64,000 nt of DNA from Gillisia xinjiangensis (GTDB lineage: Bacteria; Bacteroidota; Bacteroidia; Flavobacteriales; Flavobacteriaceae), in contig NZ_JBKAHK010000003.1 in the NCBI RefSeq assembly GCF_046298265.1, positions 248,001-312,000 of the forward strand. Reading direction: 5' to 3'. Shown one piece after another: positions 1 to 9,843 of this stretch. The position numbers were made by a program, and so were the translations under genes. Position 1 is the stretch's first letter. The number at the start of each line of letters is the position of its first letter. The notes under the pieces are model-generated. The model was not told the DNA's origin and made no database searches. It saw nothing but the letters and a program-made list of their open reading frames with translations.

Positions 1-8
1 AAATATCA

Positions 9-306
9 CTAATAATTCTTAATTTCCTTTACCACTGCAGGCAGTTTTTTCAAAATGGTCCTCTTCCCAAACCATACACTATTCCTTACGCCCTGGTAAC
101 CTACATAAGCAGAGGTCCCTAATAATAGGAATAAAATCAATGCGTTACTCCATACTTTATTTTTTTAAAGCCTATTTCTTCTGGCTTAGCGGTAGGTTCT
201 GATTCCTTACTTAAAAACGCGCCATAATTTTCCTTCCAAAAACAGAATCTTTTTCGGATTCCCTCCCGGCTTTTTCAAAAGTTTTATCAATTAATTTCTT
301 GATCAT
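9..306 (-). pseudogene. Frameshifted small membrane protein gene (remnant)
   Basis: A coding-looking stretch on the minus strand starts with an ATG at 306 (MIKKLIDKTFEKAGRE) and ends with TAG at 9-11, but it is only readable by changing frame twice. The middle part reads GAFLSKESEPTAKPEEIGFK. The last part reads a hydrophobic segment (ALILFLLLGTSAYVGYQG) followed by a basic tail ending EIKNY. The frame changes fall at homopolymer runs (near 225 and 167), so they are either real decay or sequencing indels. I do not recognise the family. An intact version would be about 98 residues with one membrane segment. Confidence 0.4.
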
Positions 307-590
307 TTTCAGGTAAAAATTCAGTTATAAATGTATAAAAATCTTTAGACAAAAAAGTTGGACAAACTTGTCCGGCCAATGTCTGCTTTGTGTCCACAAT
401 TGTCGGTGGTTTCCATCTTTACTTTGACCTGTCACTGAAAAACAATCAGTACAGCAAGGGTTTCCCGGTGTTTTTGGGAAATGGGAAGTCTTCCTGAGAC
501 TCCGGCGAAACCCAAACTTCCCAATCCAGACCCAATTACCGAAAACTTCTCGGGCGGGCTTATAATGTCAAATTTTTAAAATTTTTAAAG
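307..590. other. Intergenic region, no gene seen
   Basis: This is the divergent spacer between the minus-strand remnant and the small lipoprotein gene. I see no open frame with protein-like composition. It holds short inverted pieces around 356-410 (GGACAAACTTGTCC is a perfect 14-base palindrome) and should contain the promoters for both sides, but I could not fix a convincing -33/-7 pair. Confidence 0.4.
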
Positions 591-752
591 ATGAAAAAAG
601 CAGTTTTTACACTTTTATTAATGGCCGGATTGTTCAATTTTACTTCGTGTACCAAAGAAAGCGTGGCCGATGCTACAAATACGCCCGAAGATCATTATAC
701 AACCGAAGAAGGAAATACCGATTCGGACCAGGAAAAACCCGGAGCTGATTAA
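591..752 (+). CDS. Small putative lipoprotein, 53 aa
   Basis: The frame starts at ATG 591 and ends at TAA 750-752. The N terminus has a short basic start and a hydrophobic core (MKKAVFTLLLMAGLFNF) followed by TSC, a plausible lipobox with Cys20. The rest is a short acidic, Pro/Thr-rich tail (TPEDHYTTEEGNTDSDQE) with no recognisable domain. A strong hairpin terminator follows within 30 bases, which supports a real transcribed unit. Small secreted acidic lipoproteins of this kind are frequent in Flavobacteriaceae, but no function can be given. Confidence 0.55.
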   Translation: MKKAVFTLLLMAGLFNFTSCTKESVADATNTPEDHYTTEEGNTDSDQEKPGAD

Positions 753-772
753 TAAAAATCAATCTTGATTTA

Positions 773-799
773 AAAGGCCGCTTATAAGCGGCCTTTTTT
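773..799 (+). terminator. Rho-independent terminator
   Basis: A perfect inverted repeat, GGCCGCTTATAAGCGGCC at 776-793, is flanked by AAA on the left and a run of six T on the right. It lies between the small lipoprotein gene and the sensor kinase gene, so the two are probably separate transcripts. Confidence 0.75.
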
Positions 800-812
800 C
801 TATTTTCGTAAT

Positions 813-2735
813 ATGAAGTCCCCCTATCAAATCCTTTGTGTTTTATTCTTAGCTATGTCCAGTGCTTGTGTTAACCAGATACAAGATGATGAAGCGAAAA
901 CAAATAATAAGGAAAAAGATTCAGCGAACCATTTTTTTCAAATAGCTAAAAATGAAGATGATATAAGATTTAAAATTCAAAATTTAAATCAAGCTTTATC
1001 CAGACTTCAAAATAAAAAGGATACCCTTCAACCGCTTCTTTTAGATTACAAAATTTACTATCACAATCAATTAAAAGAATACGATAGTGCGCTGTTTTTT
1101 GCCGATAGCCTGTTGCGGTTAGCATCTTTTCAGAAAGATACTAAACGGATTGCCCTGGCATTTTACAGAAAGGCCATCAATAACCGGGATTTGGATAATC
1201 AGGAAGCTGTTTTTAAAAATTTTTTTAAGGCCCGGCAGCTATATCTGCAATTAGGAGATAGCACGAAAGCGGCTCGCAGAGGTTTGGATATGGCCGTTGC
1301 ACAAAGCCGAATGCAGGATTATACTGGGAGCCAGGAATCGGCTACAGAGGCTTTACAGTATCTCCGGGAAGGAAAAGATAACCAGTATTTAAGCGGTGCT
1401 TATAATATAATTGCCATCACCTATAGCAACCAGGGTTTTTATAAGGATGCGATAAAAGAATATAAAAATGCCCTTCGTTTTTCAACTAAATTAGAAGATA
1501 GTTTAATTTATCAAAATAATATTGGCCTGGTTTATCAGTATCAAGAAGAATATGAAAAAGCAATCTCAGTTTTCGATGAACTCTATAGAAAAGTTTCAAA
1601 AAATGATTTCAATGCGCGCGCAAGGTTTTTAGATAACCTGGCATTCGCTAAATGGTTGCAAGACGAGAATGCAGATGTTTCTTCAGATTTGATACAGGCA
1701 TTACAATGGCGACATGACCAGAATGACCATTCAAGTACAACAGCAAGTTATGAGCATTTATCCCGGTTTTATGAAAATCGGGACAATGTAATAGCTATCA
1801 GTTATGCCGAAAAATGGCTGGAAACCGGTAAAGAAAATAATAACCTCCAGGCTCAAATAGCTGCATTAAAACAGCTGCTTTTTCTAAATCCCGGTGATGA
1901 AAGGTATGTTTCAGATTATATTCAACTTAACGACAGCTTAAATAAAGCGAATTTGCAGGCTAAAAACACCTTTGCCAAAATAAGGTATGATGAGGAACGC
2001 AAGCAACAGCAGATTTCTGGATTAGAAACTTCAGCGGCACTGCAGGCCTTGGAAAATCAGGAGATAAAAACACGAAATTACCTGCTGTTCTTTTTCGCAG
2101 TTTTAGTGATAGGACTTGCAGTTTTTATCATTTATCACAATCGGCAAAGGCATAAAAAGGAAAAAATAAGGGAAATTTATAATACCGAAACCCGTATTTC
2201 AAAAGTAATCCATGATGAGCTGGCCAATGACGTATATAACCTTATGAGCGGTCTGGAAGCAATTGCCCCGTCGGAAACGATGGACAAACTGGAACACATC
2301 TATAGCCGTACACGAAATATTTCCAGGGAAAACAGTGAGATTGATACAGGACCGGCATATTTGGATCACCTGACAGCATTGCTCTCAGCGATTTGCCCTG
2401 AGGATTCCAGACTAATAATAAGCGGAGAAAAGACTATTTCCTGGGATGATTTGAATCCCGAAAAAAAGTTTGTGGTCTATAGGGTTCTGCAGGAAATTAT
2501 GGTGAATATGAAAAAGCACAGTCGGGCATCCTTGGTGGCTTTGGTTTTTTCTAAAGAAGAAAAATATTTAAAAATTGATTATTCTGATAACGGTGAAGGC
2601 GCTACCAAACAAGTTATTCAAAACGGCAACGGCCTAAAAAATGTGGAAAACCGTATTCTTTCTGTAAATGGAAAACTCAGCTTTGAAACTGAAAAGGGAA
2701 AAGGATTAAAGATTGCGATGTTGATTCCAGAATAG
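813..2735 (+). CDS. TPR-repeat sensor histidine kinase, orphan
   Basis: This 640-residue protein has an export signal ending in a lipobox-like SSAC (Cys19). Periplasmic tetratricopeptide-like helices follow (roughly 85-340, for example the stretch with AYNIIAITYSNQGFYKDAIK), then a coiled-coil-like stretch, a membrane helix at about 424-444 (LLFFFAVLVIGLAVFIIY) and a cytoplasmic kinase core. The phosphoacceptor region reads KVIHDELANDVYN with His467 in a HisKA_3-like context. The ATPase has an N box (EIMVNMKKH, Asn565), a G1 box (DNGEGA) and GNGLKNVENRI. This is the NarL/LuxR-type kinase class common in Bacteroidota, which usually has a LuxR-type response regulator next to it. None is present here. 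The ligand is unknown. Confidence 0.9.
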   Translation: MKSPYQILCVLFLAMSSACVNQIQDDEAKTNNKEKDSANHFFQIAKNEDDIRFKIQNLNQALSRLQNKKDTLQPLLLDYKIYYHNQLKEYDSALFFADSLLRLASFQKDTKRIALAFYRKAINNRDLDNQEAVFKNFFKARQLYLQLGDSTKAARRGLDMAVAQSRMQDYTGSQESATEALQYLREGKDNQYLSGAYNIIAITYSNQGFYKDAIKEYKNALRFSTKLEDSLIYQNNIGLVYQYQEEYEKAISVFDELYRKVSKNDFNARARFLDNLAFAKWLQDENADVSSDLIQALQWRHDQNDHSSTTASYEHLSRFYENRDNVIAISYAEKWLETGKENNNLQAQIAALKQLLFLNPGDERYVSDYIQLNDSLNKANLQAKNTFAKIRYDEERKQQQISGLETSAALQALENQEIKTRNYLLFFFAVLVIGLAVFIIYHNRQRHKKEKIREIYNTETRISKVIHDELANDVYNLMSGLEAIAPSETMDKLEHIYSRTRNISRENSEIDTGPAYLDHLTALLSAICPEDSRLIISGEKTISWDDLNPEKKFVVYRVLQEIMVNMKKHSRASLVALVFSKEEKYLKIDYSDNGEGATKQVIQNGNGLKNVENRILSVNGKLSFETEKGKGLKIAMLIPE

Positions 2736-3697
2736 CATTTTATCCTGGTTGAAAAACTGCCTTTTTTCATTTTTTAGGGGAAATGCAGCAGGGTTTGAAA
2801 TTTAATAATGCCTTTGTGGCCACAAAAGCATTTCTGTTTAAACATATCTCATAGAAATCAGGCAATAAAAAACTGATTCATTCCTCCAACCTATTTTTTA
2901 GATCCCACCCCCTCAGCACATTCCCCTTTATCCTTACACTCCCAATAACGAGGCGACGTATTGCGGGGAAAGCGTTTCGTCGAAAAAGTCTTGGACACTG
3001 GCAAAAAAGCTGATCCTCTTCGTTTTGCTATTCCGCAGAAAAAGCGGAAGCGCTTCACTGCGGAAAGCTCTTTTGTGCCTGAGTCCGCCTGATCAGAATT
3101 TCTTTCACGATTTATACTTGCCGGGACCGGTTGGAACTTCACCTTGTTAATTGATTCACCTACCTGACCCATTCTGCCATATACCATTTTTTGAGAAAGC
3201 CAAGTTCCGGAATTTTGAAATTAGCCGGCCTAATTGCCAAATTATCTACCGTTCAGGATTTTCCTGCGGCCTATCCTGAATCTAAATTCCCGGTTAAAAG
3301 CAGATCAAAAAACGGTAACAGCGGATGGCCTATAAGAAGTAAATCAAAACGAAGCAGAGCATTTTTCAGTTCATTCTAAATCCCGTTTTTTTATTCTGAA
3401 AATAAAATGGAAAACGCTCCGGATATAAAAAGTAAATCTGCGAAAAATTTCTGAAAAATATTAAAATGCATATAGATGTTCTTTGTTGCTTTTTGACATT
3501 TTCATTCAATCCAATAAGCAGTAAATACACCAATAACAGCACCGTCCTACCAGCGTATCGGTTCCTTGATTAACCTCTGGCAGCCATTTTTTTATCCTGC
3601 TTTATCCTAAGGTTTTTGAAAATTTAGAGATATATAAACTTCATAACTAGGTCCTCTATAAACTAGCGTTAAATAAGGAGATCTTGAAAGAAAAAAT
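2736..3697. other. Long intergenic region without a convincing gene
   Basis: Two open frames exist here, at 2891-3187 on the minus strand and 3191-3379 on the plus strand. Both have Ser/Arg/Lys-rich, low-complexity translations with no hydrophobic or domain pattern, so I do not call them. An inverted repeat (TTCCGCAG ... CTGCGGAA) lies near 3031-3064. The segment 2900-3130 is richer in G and C than its surroundings, and may be a dispersed repeat or a decayed sequence. The convergent gene ends on both sides fit a non-coding spacer. Confidence 0.4.
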
Positions 3698-5968
3698 TTA
3701 AAAAAGAACTTCTTCAAAGTTAATATCTTCGCCCGCTAATATGAACACCTTGTTTTTAAGGCTGGAAGTATTTGCCTGTAGGTTACGATAATAATCTACG
3801 TACTCATCATCAGGCTCTTTCAAACCGAGAAAGACCAGGTCTGCTTTATGGCTGGATTCGGAAAGAATTTCGGGAAAACTTCTGTCACCAGCTATGATAA
3901 ATTCATAGCTGGCATTGGAACGCATTTTGTCGATCATTCCAACCAAATTTCGTTCAGCTCCCTTGGCTGCAGCTTCATTCGGCACGACCATTTTAATCGT
4001 AAGATTTGCATCTCTCCATTCCAGGCTGCGTTGCAGCATATGGGCCATCACGATCATAAGAGCTCCGTTTAGTTGCAATCCTCCCCACCAGAGATCGATC
4101 TTTTCTTTCGGATTTGCTTTGTAATCTTCCTCCATATCCAGGATCATCACGTTGCGCTGTGACCTAAAGAAATAGTTGATCATATCACAGTAATCCGGTA
4201 AATGGCTTTCCACCCTGGTATCACCCAGGATGATGGTATTGGGAACGAGGCTTCCCAGTCCATAATGGTCTACCAGTGTTTTAGCCCCGATATAGGGGTT
4301 GGCTGCCGGCACTATACGTACCAGGCTATAGATATTTTTTCTGGAAAGAAATTCCCTGGTATGCCTCTCCAGCTGGATTACCCTTTTCTTGTTAATACCC
4401 TTTCTGGTGAGAACGGTCGCTACTGTCATTAAAGCATTTTCCTGTACAAAACTGTTAGCCATAGCTATTAGGTGCCAGCGGCTTAATGGGGCTCCGGATA
4501 ATACCAGGAAATGAGGTCGCCAGTTCTTGGGATCGGCCACTTCCCCCAGGCGCATAAGGCTGGACCGGATGAGGCTAAGTCGAATTCCGCGTCCTACCCC
4601 ACCCCAGGTTTTCTTAAGATTTCTACGTTTAATCCAGAAGAAAATAGCAGATACAAAAATAGCGGCAAAAAAAGTTGCCAGCGGATTAATAAGTATCATA
4701 GCACTTATGCAACCGGCTGCACCTAAAAGGGAAAAGAACCAATGAACTTTGAACCGTGGTCTAAAGGAAGGTGATTTTATAACATTTTCAACTCCTGCAG
4801 AGATATTAAGTACGCCATAGGCTGTAAGAAAGAACATAGTTAGCACCGGGGCTATCATATTTAGATCCCCCAGGAGAACGGCTGTTATAGTAAAAATAAG
4901 TGTAAATAGAGTTCCTATTCTGGGAAGGTTCTCTTCCCCGCTACCCTTGCCAAGCCGGGCCATTACAGAAGGTAACACCCCATCCCGGGCGAGTGCCTGC
5001 AACACCCGTGGAGCAGCCATGGTACTGCCGAGGGCGCTGGATAAGGTAGCACCCCATACCCCTATCAAAATAGCATCACCCCAAAATGCGATCCTTCGCA
5101 TGATCATTGGATCTTCAATTAGGCTAAGCGCGTCGGCACGTGTGGCCAGAATCACAGGTAACGCCATATAGACAATATAACCAACACCCACCGCCATAAA
5201 AGTTCCTTTGGGTATTGATTTACCGGCATCTTTCAAATCCCCAGACATATTAACCCCAACATCAATACCCGTTACTGCAGGAAAGAAAACCGCAAACACC
5301 ACCCAAAACGGAACTGAATTTTCTGAAGATGCTCCCCACAACTCTATTTCAGTAGATTCTATGGGGCTGCCAAAGATCAGCGATATAAGAGAAATACCAA
5401 TAGCGGCAAGAATGAAATATTGCACCCTGCTGGCAACTTTGGCTGAAATAAGCGCCACGCCGGCAACAAAAAGAATAGCAGCAACGGCTATCAATTTTTC
5501 ATTAAGTTGGGGAAATACCTGCACAATACTTTCAGCAAAACCTACAGTGTACATGGAGACGGACAGGGCCTGGGCCAGATAGAGGGAAATACCAACAGCT
5601 CCCCCGCTCTCAATCCCAAGCGAACGGCTTATCATATAATAAGCTCCACCTATCTTCACCTGTTGATCTGTGGCTATAGCCGCAAGAGAAAGCGAGGTAA
5701 GGAAAGTGATAGAGGTAGCCAGGGTGACAATAATAAGACTACCCACTAATCCAACATTACCCACTACCCAACCAAACCGGAGATACATGATCACCCCAAG
5801 TATGGTGAGAATGGAGGGAGTAAAAACACCTGCAAAAGTGCCTAGCCCAGTTCCTTTTACAAGACTAACCTTCTTTTTAGTTTTATTTTCCAACCTAAAG
5901 TATAAGAGATAGAATAAATATAAGAAAAGGAATTGCAGAGGCAACTGCAAAAAAAGAAATAAATTCAA
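3698..5968 (-). CDS. APC/SLC12-type amino acid or cation-chloride transporter
   Basis: This integral membrane permease has about twelve helices, followed by a soluble C-terminal region of about 300 residues. The start of helix 1, FAGVFTPSILTILGVIMYLR, with the following FGWVVGN is the hallmark of the SLC12 cation-chloride cotransporter branch of the APC superfamily. The tail (for example LVLSGAPLSRWHLIAMANSF and a nucleotide-binding-like stretch ending in FILAGEDINFEEVLF) matches the cytosolic SLC12 C domain. The bacterial substrate is not known; amino acids or K/Cl are possible. The first 25 residues are an extra AT-rich hydrophobic string. A TTG at 5891-5893 would give MENKTKKKVSLVKGTGLG, the more usual N terminus, so the annotated ATG at 5968 may be too early. 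Confidence 0.85.
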   Translation of the reverse strand: MNLFLFLQLPLQFLFLYLFYLLYFRLENKTKKKVSLVKGTGLGTFAGVFTPSILTILGVIMYLRFGWVVGNVGLVGSLIIVTLATSITFLTSLSLAAIATDQQVKIGGAYYMISRSLGIESGGAVGISLYLAQALSVSMYTVGFAESIVQVFPQLNEKLIAVAAILFVAGVALISAKVASRVQYFILAAIGISLISLIFGSPIESTEIELWGASSENSVPFWVVFAVFFPAVTGIDVGVNMSGDLKDAGKSIPKGTFMAVGVGYIVYMALPVILATRADALSLIEDPMIMRRIAFWGDAILIGVWGATLSSALGSTMAAPRVLQALARDGVLPSVMARLGKGSGEENLPRIGTLFTLIFTITAVLLGDLNMIAPVLTMFFLTAYGVLNISAGVENVIKSPSFRPRFKVHWFFSLLGAAGCISAMILINPLATFFAAIFVSAIFFWIKRRNLKKTWGGVGRGIRLSLIRSSLMRLGEVADPKNWRPHFLVLSGAPLSRWHLIAMANSFVQENALMTVATVLTRKGINKKRVIQLERHTREFLSRKNIYSLVRIVPAANPYIGAKTLVDHYGLGSLVPNTIILGDTRVESHLPDYCDMINYFFRSQRNVMILDMEEDYKANPKEKIDLWWGGLQLNGALMIVMAHMLQRSLEWRDANLTIKMVVPNEAAAKGAERNLVGMIDKMRSNASYEFIIAGDRSFPEILSESSHKADLVFLGLKEPDDEYVDYYRNLQANTSSLKNKVFILAGEDINFEEVLF

Positions 5969-6591
5969 TTTTTATTTAGAGATCCTTTAGGGCCGTTTAT
6001 AAAAATCCCATTGTAAATAGTAAACAACAAATAATAGGGTTTAGCCTGCAAGAGCATCCCTATCTTGCTGTCTTTTTATATGAAGAGGTAAGCATCCGCC
6101 GGAATGCCAGTAAATTAATGTTCCTGTTGATGCCGCTAAATTTGGTTGGGCCACGAAGAGGGGGCAGCTTGGTTCGGGGTATCAACAAATTAGTGACAGT
6201 GGCCGTTGCAACGGCTAATTACCTTGTCCAGCATTACTCCCAAAATTAATGAGCGGCCCTACAAAAGCAGGAAAGGTGATGAAGTATTTCTGCAATGAAA
6301 AAGTTTGACATTGAAAAATCATTACAGGCATCATAATACCCTGATACTAAGACATGAACTTCACCTAAACCTTATTAAAAAAGCGTATTTTAGATGAAAT
6401 ATGGCGCTTTGACAATTGATGATTTCCTTTCTAAATTATTCGTGCAGATAATCCAGAAACCCATTGTTGAAGAATCCAATTTAAGAATTGACTTATAGAT
6501 AAGAAAACCTAATAACAAGAATGCCAGGTGTAGATAAAATATATCAAAAAGAAAAATAAATGTTGCTGATCCCTATAATTTAAATTGAATT
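5969..6591. other. Intergenic region with one GCCGTTGCAACGGC element
   Basis: There is no gene in this divergent spacer. It contains the perfect 14-base palindrome GCCGTTGCAACGGC at 6202-6215, the same element found several times inside the island at 17.1-17.75 kb. This shows that the palindrome is not specific to the island. The rest is AT-rich and unstructured by eye. Confidence 0.5.
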
Positions 6592-7371
6592 ATGAATAAG
6601 GAAGTTATGTATCATCTAAACAGCATTTTTATAGCAATCATCCTTTTTACGCTGATATTATTAGCGTATGAAATAGGCTTTAGAATAGGTAGGCGAAAAC
6701 AAAGAGATATCAACAAGGAGGTAAAAACGCAAACATATACAATCCAGGCCGGAACTTTTGGATTATTGGCACTTCTACTTGGCTTTTCATTTAATATGGC
6801 TTTACAAAGATTCGACAACAGAAATCAAGCTGTAATTATGGAATCAAATGCAATTGGAACTGCTTTATTAAGAACCAAATTACTACCTAAGCCTTACGAT
6901 ACAATAAGCTATAATCTGCTTCAGCAATATGTGGATCTGCGTCTTGAAATTAGCACTATTGATTTGTCCAATCGTAAAGAACGCGTTTTTATAAATCGAA
7001 AAACAGATTCAATTCAGAATAAAATTTGGAAAAACACAATAAAACTTGCTGAAATTGATTCACGGCCGGTAACTACCGGTAATTTTATTATCGTGCTTAA
7101 CGAGGTTTTTGATGCGCGGGTGAGACGGAACGCTATTTTTCAACAGCATATTCCGGAATCAATTTTGTTTTTATTGTTTATTGTTTTTATAACAGGCGGC
7201 GCTTTAATGGGCTATTCAAGCGGATTGAGCTCAAAAAGGGCCTTAATTCCAACAATTATATTTACGTTTTTAATTGTTTTGGTTGTATTCTTAATACTGG
7301 ATTTAGATAGGCCGATAAGAGGAATAATCAAAGTAAAAATGGATAATTTGTTTGAATTAAGACAGAGTTAA
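6592..7371 (+). CDS. Bestrophin-like/DUF4239-type membrane protein
   Basis: This 259-residue protein has two N-terminal membrane helices (about 11-27 and 52-68), a soluble middle and two C-terminal helices (about 190-210 and 219-237). The second helix region reads GTFGLLALLLGFSFNMALQR, followed by RNQAVIMESNAIGTALLR. This is the pattern of the DUF4239/bestrophin-like family of bacterial membrane proteins, some of which are treated as anion-channel relatives. Another possible start is Met6 (MYHLNSIF). It stands alone, with no operon partner on its strand. Its function is inferred only from the family. Confidence 0.75.
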   Translation: MNKEVMYHLNSIFIAIILFTLILLAYEIGFRIGRRKQRDINKEVKTQTYTIQAGTFGLLALLLGFSFNMALQRFDNRNQAVIMESNAIGTALLRTKLLPKPYDTISYNLLQQYVDLRLEISTIDLSNRKERVFINRKTDSIQNKIWKNTIKLAEIDSRPVTTGNFIIVLNEVFDARVRRNAIFQQHIPESILFLLFIVFITGGALMGYSSGLSSKRALIPTIIFTFLIVLVVFLILDLDRPIRGIIKVKMDNLFELRQS

Positions 7372-7607
7372 TTCTATAGATGAATCCGGATTGGATTTTT
7401 GCCAATGAAAACAATTATTAAGCATATAGCAGGTGAATAATGAACAAAAAATAAGGCCAGAAATATAAAGTATTCTTATCTGTCTATTCTTTTATATGAA
7501 GGATGATAGGATCCACAAATTAATAACCGATGCCGTTGTAGCGTTGATTTAACTAAACCCTTGGAAACCGTTTCATCGGCTATTTAAAAAAATCATTAAA
7601 TCGAGCT

Positions 7608-9011
7608 TCAACTTTCTGGCAGAATGTTCTGATTAATTCTAAACAAATTATTGGGATCATATCTCTTTTTTATTTGAGCCAAGCGTTTGTAATTATGTTT
7701 ATAACTTGCTTTCACACGTTGCTGGCCCTCATCCATCATAAAATTGGAATATGCTCCTCCTGCTGAATAAGAATGGAGTCCTTCCCAATAATCTTTACAC
7801 CATTGCGTTATCTTTTCTTTATTGGCAGGATCGGGATCTACACCCACAATTACACCTGCATATTTTGCATCGCGGTATGCCCAGGGAGTTTCCTCTTTCC
7901 CTACTCTACCAGCTGCGCCACTTATGGGATATAAATGCATTTGAGAAAGTGGAGTTGGTATTTTTGAACCAAATTTTAAATGTTGTTCTCTTAATTCGGG
8001 TCCCAATTCATTAAAGAAATCTGCACGCCAATACCATTGTAAACCCGGAGGAAATAAACCGTCAAATAAGGTTTGAATAGCCGGATAAGGCATTTCTCCC
8101 ACATGTTCGAATACCGGATTCTTTTCTAAAATTGGCTTAAATATTTCTTTTGTATTTTCCTGGTCACCCGTATAACACCATACGATGCCACAAAATTGTT
8201 TGTTATGGAGCTCCTCAGGAAAAGGTGGCCCAGGAATGACCAGGGTTGCTATAAAACCGTTTAGATCCTCTGGAGCTTTATGAATAAATCCATCATACCA
8301 CTCCATAATTTCCTCAGTCTTTTCAATAGGCCATAAGGTAGGCCCGCCAATAACTGTTTTTACAGGATGTGCCTGAAATTTAAAGGAAGTTATCACGCCA
8401 AAGTTTCCACCACCACCGCGTATAGCCCAGAACAGATCATCTTGGTGATCCTTGCTTACCGTTACGAAAGAACCATCTGCCAGGACCATGTCTGCTTCGA
8501 GGAGATTATCAATGGTAAGGCCAAATTTTCTGGAAAGATAGCCTACGCCTCCGCCAAGTGTTAGGCCGCCAACTCCAGTTGTGGAAATAATACCTGCAGG
8601 GACTGCAAGACCAAAAGCATGTGTTGCATGATCTACTTCACCCCAAAGATTACCGCCCCCTACCCTTACAGTATTATCTGAAGTGTTAACACGAATAAAT
8701 TTTATTCCCGATAGATCTATTACCAGACCGCCGTCACATAGTCCAAGACCTCCACCATTGTGGCCACCTCCTCGTACTGCTACTTCCAGGTCATTCTTCC
8801 GTGCGAAATTAACAGCGGCGATAACATCGGCAATATCCTTGCACATCACAAACATCCCGGGATGCTTGTCTATCATGGCATTAAATACTTTTCGGGTTTC
8901 ATCATACTGACCATCTGCAGGCATAACTATTTCTCCTCTTAGTTGAGCTCCGAATTCTTTTATTTCAGAAGGATCAATTTCTTTTACTGTTTGAATTATT
9001 GTAGTAGCCAT
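7608..9011 (-). CDS. FAD-binding oxidoreductase, berberine-bridge type
   Basis: This 467-residue flavoprotein is of the PCMH/VAO fold. Residues 50-230 hold the FAD domain, with GGGHNGGGLGLCDGGLVIDL, where the His is the usual covalent FAD attachment residue, and GVGGLTLGGGVGYLSRKFGL. The second attachment residue of bicovalent enzymes, a Cys before GVGG, is replaced (STTGVGG), so only single attachment is expected. The C-terminal BBE segment (KRYDPNNLFRINQNI) is complete. Such enzymes oxidise alcohols, sugars or aromatic side chains with O2. The substrate is unknown. A cupin and an AraC-type regulator lie upstream on the same strand and may form one response unit. Confidence 0.9.
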   Translation of the reverse strand: MATTIIQTVKEIDPSEIKEFGAQLRGEIVMPADGQYDETRKVFNAMIDKHPGMFVMCKDIADVIAAVNFARKNDLEVAVRGGGHNGGGLGLCDGGLVIDLSGIKFIRVNTSDNTVRVGGGNLWGEVDHATHAFGLAVPAGIISTTGVGGLTLGGGVGYLSRKFGLTIDNLLEADMVLADGSFVTVSKDHQDDLFWAIRGGGGNFGVITSFKFQAHPVKTVIGGPTLWPIEKTEEIMEWYDGFIHKAPEDLNGFIATLVIPGPPFPEELHNKQFCGIVWCYTGDQENTKEIFKPILEKNPVFEHVGEMPYPAIQTLFDGLFPPGLQWYWRADFFNELGPELREQHLKFGSKIPTPLSQMHLYPISGAAGRVGKEETPWAYRDAKYAGVIVGVDPDPANKEKITQWCKDYWEGLHSYSAGGAYSNFMMDEGQQRVKASYKHNYKRLAQIKKRYDPNNLFRINQNILPES

Positions 9012-9133
9012 AATAGATTTTTTAAAATTTACAGAAATGTTTAATATGAAAAAACCGTAACTGTTAAATAATCAATGTATTCCAGTGCATTTTTTTTCAA
9101 AAACTAAACTATTGTTGATGTTCATTTTTAAGC

Positions 9134-9520
9134 TCATTCTTTTGTTTTCTCAATCATATGGTTAATTACCTTAGTATGCTCATGCTGCGGACTGAACATA
9201 ATTATTTCCGCATCCTGATTGACCTTAACATTATGGCCAGCCGGCCAGAAAAACAGATCGTTCGGGTTTACGGTCTCTTGATTCCCTGTGGCATCAGTAG
9301 TTGTAATTTGACCTTTTAATACGTAACCCCAATGAGGGCTCTGGCACAAATTTCCTTCAAGACCTATGAACAGTGGTGTGGTATCAACACCTTCAGACAG
9401 ACTGAAGTATTCCCCGCTAATTTTACCTAACCCGGTAGCATCACCAAAATCTGTTTTTTGACGAATAACCGCACCTGGTATTTCCATTTTCACCTCGATA
9501 TTTTCTTTTGCAATTTTCAT
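9134..9520 (-). CDS. Cupin-domain protein
   Basis: This 128-residue single-domain protein has a cupin-like core: SPHWGYVLKGQITTTDA in the first motif region and NDLFFWPAGHNVKVNQDAEIIMFSP in the second. His residues in HWGYVLKG and PAGHN are candidate metal ligands, but the canonical HxH pair is not present, so an enzymatic role is uncertain. It lies 122 bases upstream of the oxidoreductase gene on the same strand and could be co-transcribed with it. Confidence 0.75.
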   Translation of the reverse strand: MKIAKENIEVKMEIPGAVIRQKTDFGDATGLGKISGEYFSLSEGVDTTPLFIGLEGNLCQSPHWGYVLKGQITTTDATGNQETVNPNDLFFWPAGHNVKVNQDAEIIMFSPQHEHTKVINHMIEKTKE

Positions 9521-9843
9521 TATTGTTTTTTTTAAATTAATAAATCTTTTTTGTCTTCGTTATTTAAAACTGCTCATCAAGAGATAAAAAAATATCTCCT
9601 TCCTGCATGTAGGATCTCCCTGTCTTTAATAAATACCATCCAGAATCTCCAATACCAACACTGAAAAATTAAAAGACTATGTGACATTTATTTTCTTAAT
9701 ATTACCAAAGTTATACAGCAGGAAAGAAATTCAGGTCTACTTTTAGGTCAAAAAATGCTAATATTGATTCAGTACTACAATTAATGGATGAAATCTGAAC
9801 AAGACTTCTGGCGTTTTAATATTTTCTTTGGGATATTCTAAAA
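9521..9843. other. Intergenic region with a -7 box for the cupin gene
   Basis: There is no gene. On the minus strand a TAACTTTG sequence (9706-9713) fits the Bacteroidota -7 consensus TAnnTTTG and could drive the cupin and oxidoreductase genes with a leader of about 180 bases. I see no good -33 TTG at the expected distance, so the promoter call is weak. ATAAAAAAATATCTCC-type AT-rich DNA fills the rest. Confidence 0.35.

Noticed and set aside
2891..3379. Two open frames, minus 2891-3187 and plus 3191-3379
   Set aside because: The translations are low-complexity, Ser/Arg/Lys-rich, without hydrophobic cores or domain motifs, and the region lies between convergent genes. They look like chance frames or a dispersed repeat.
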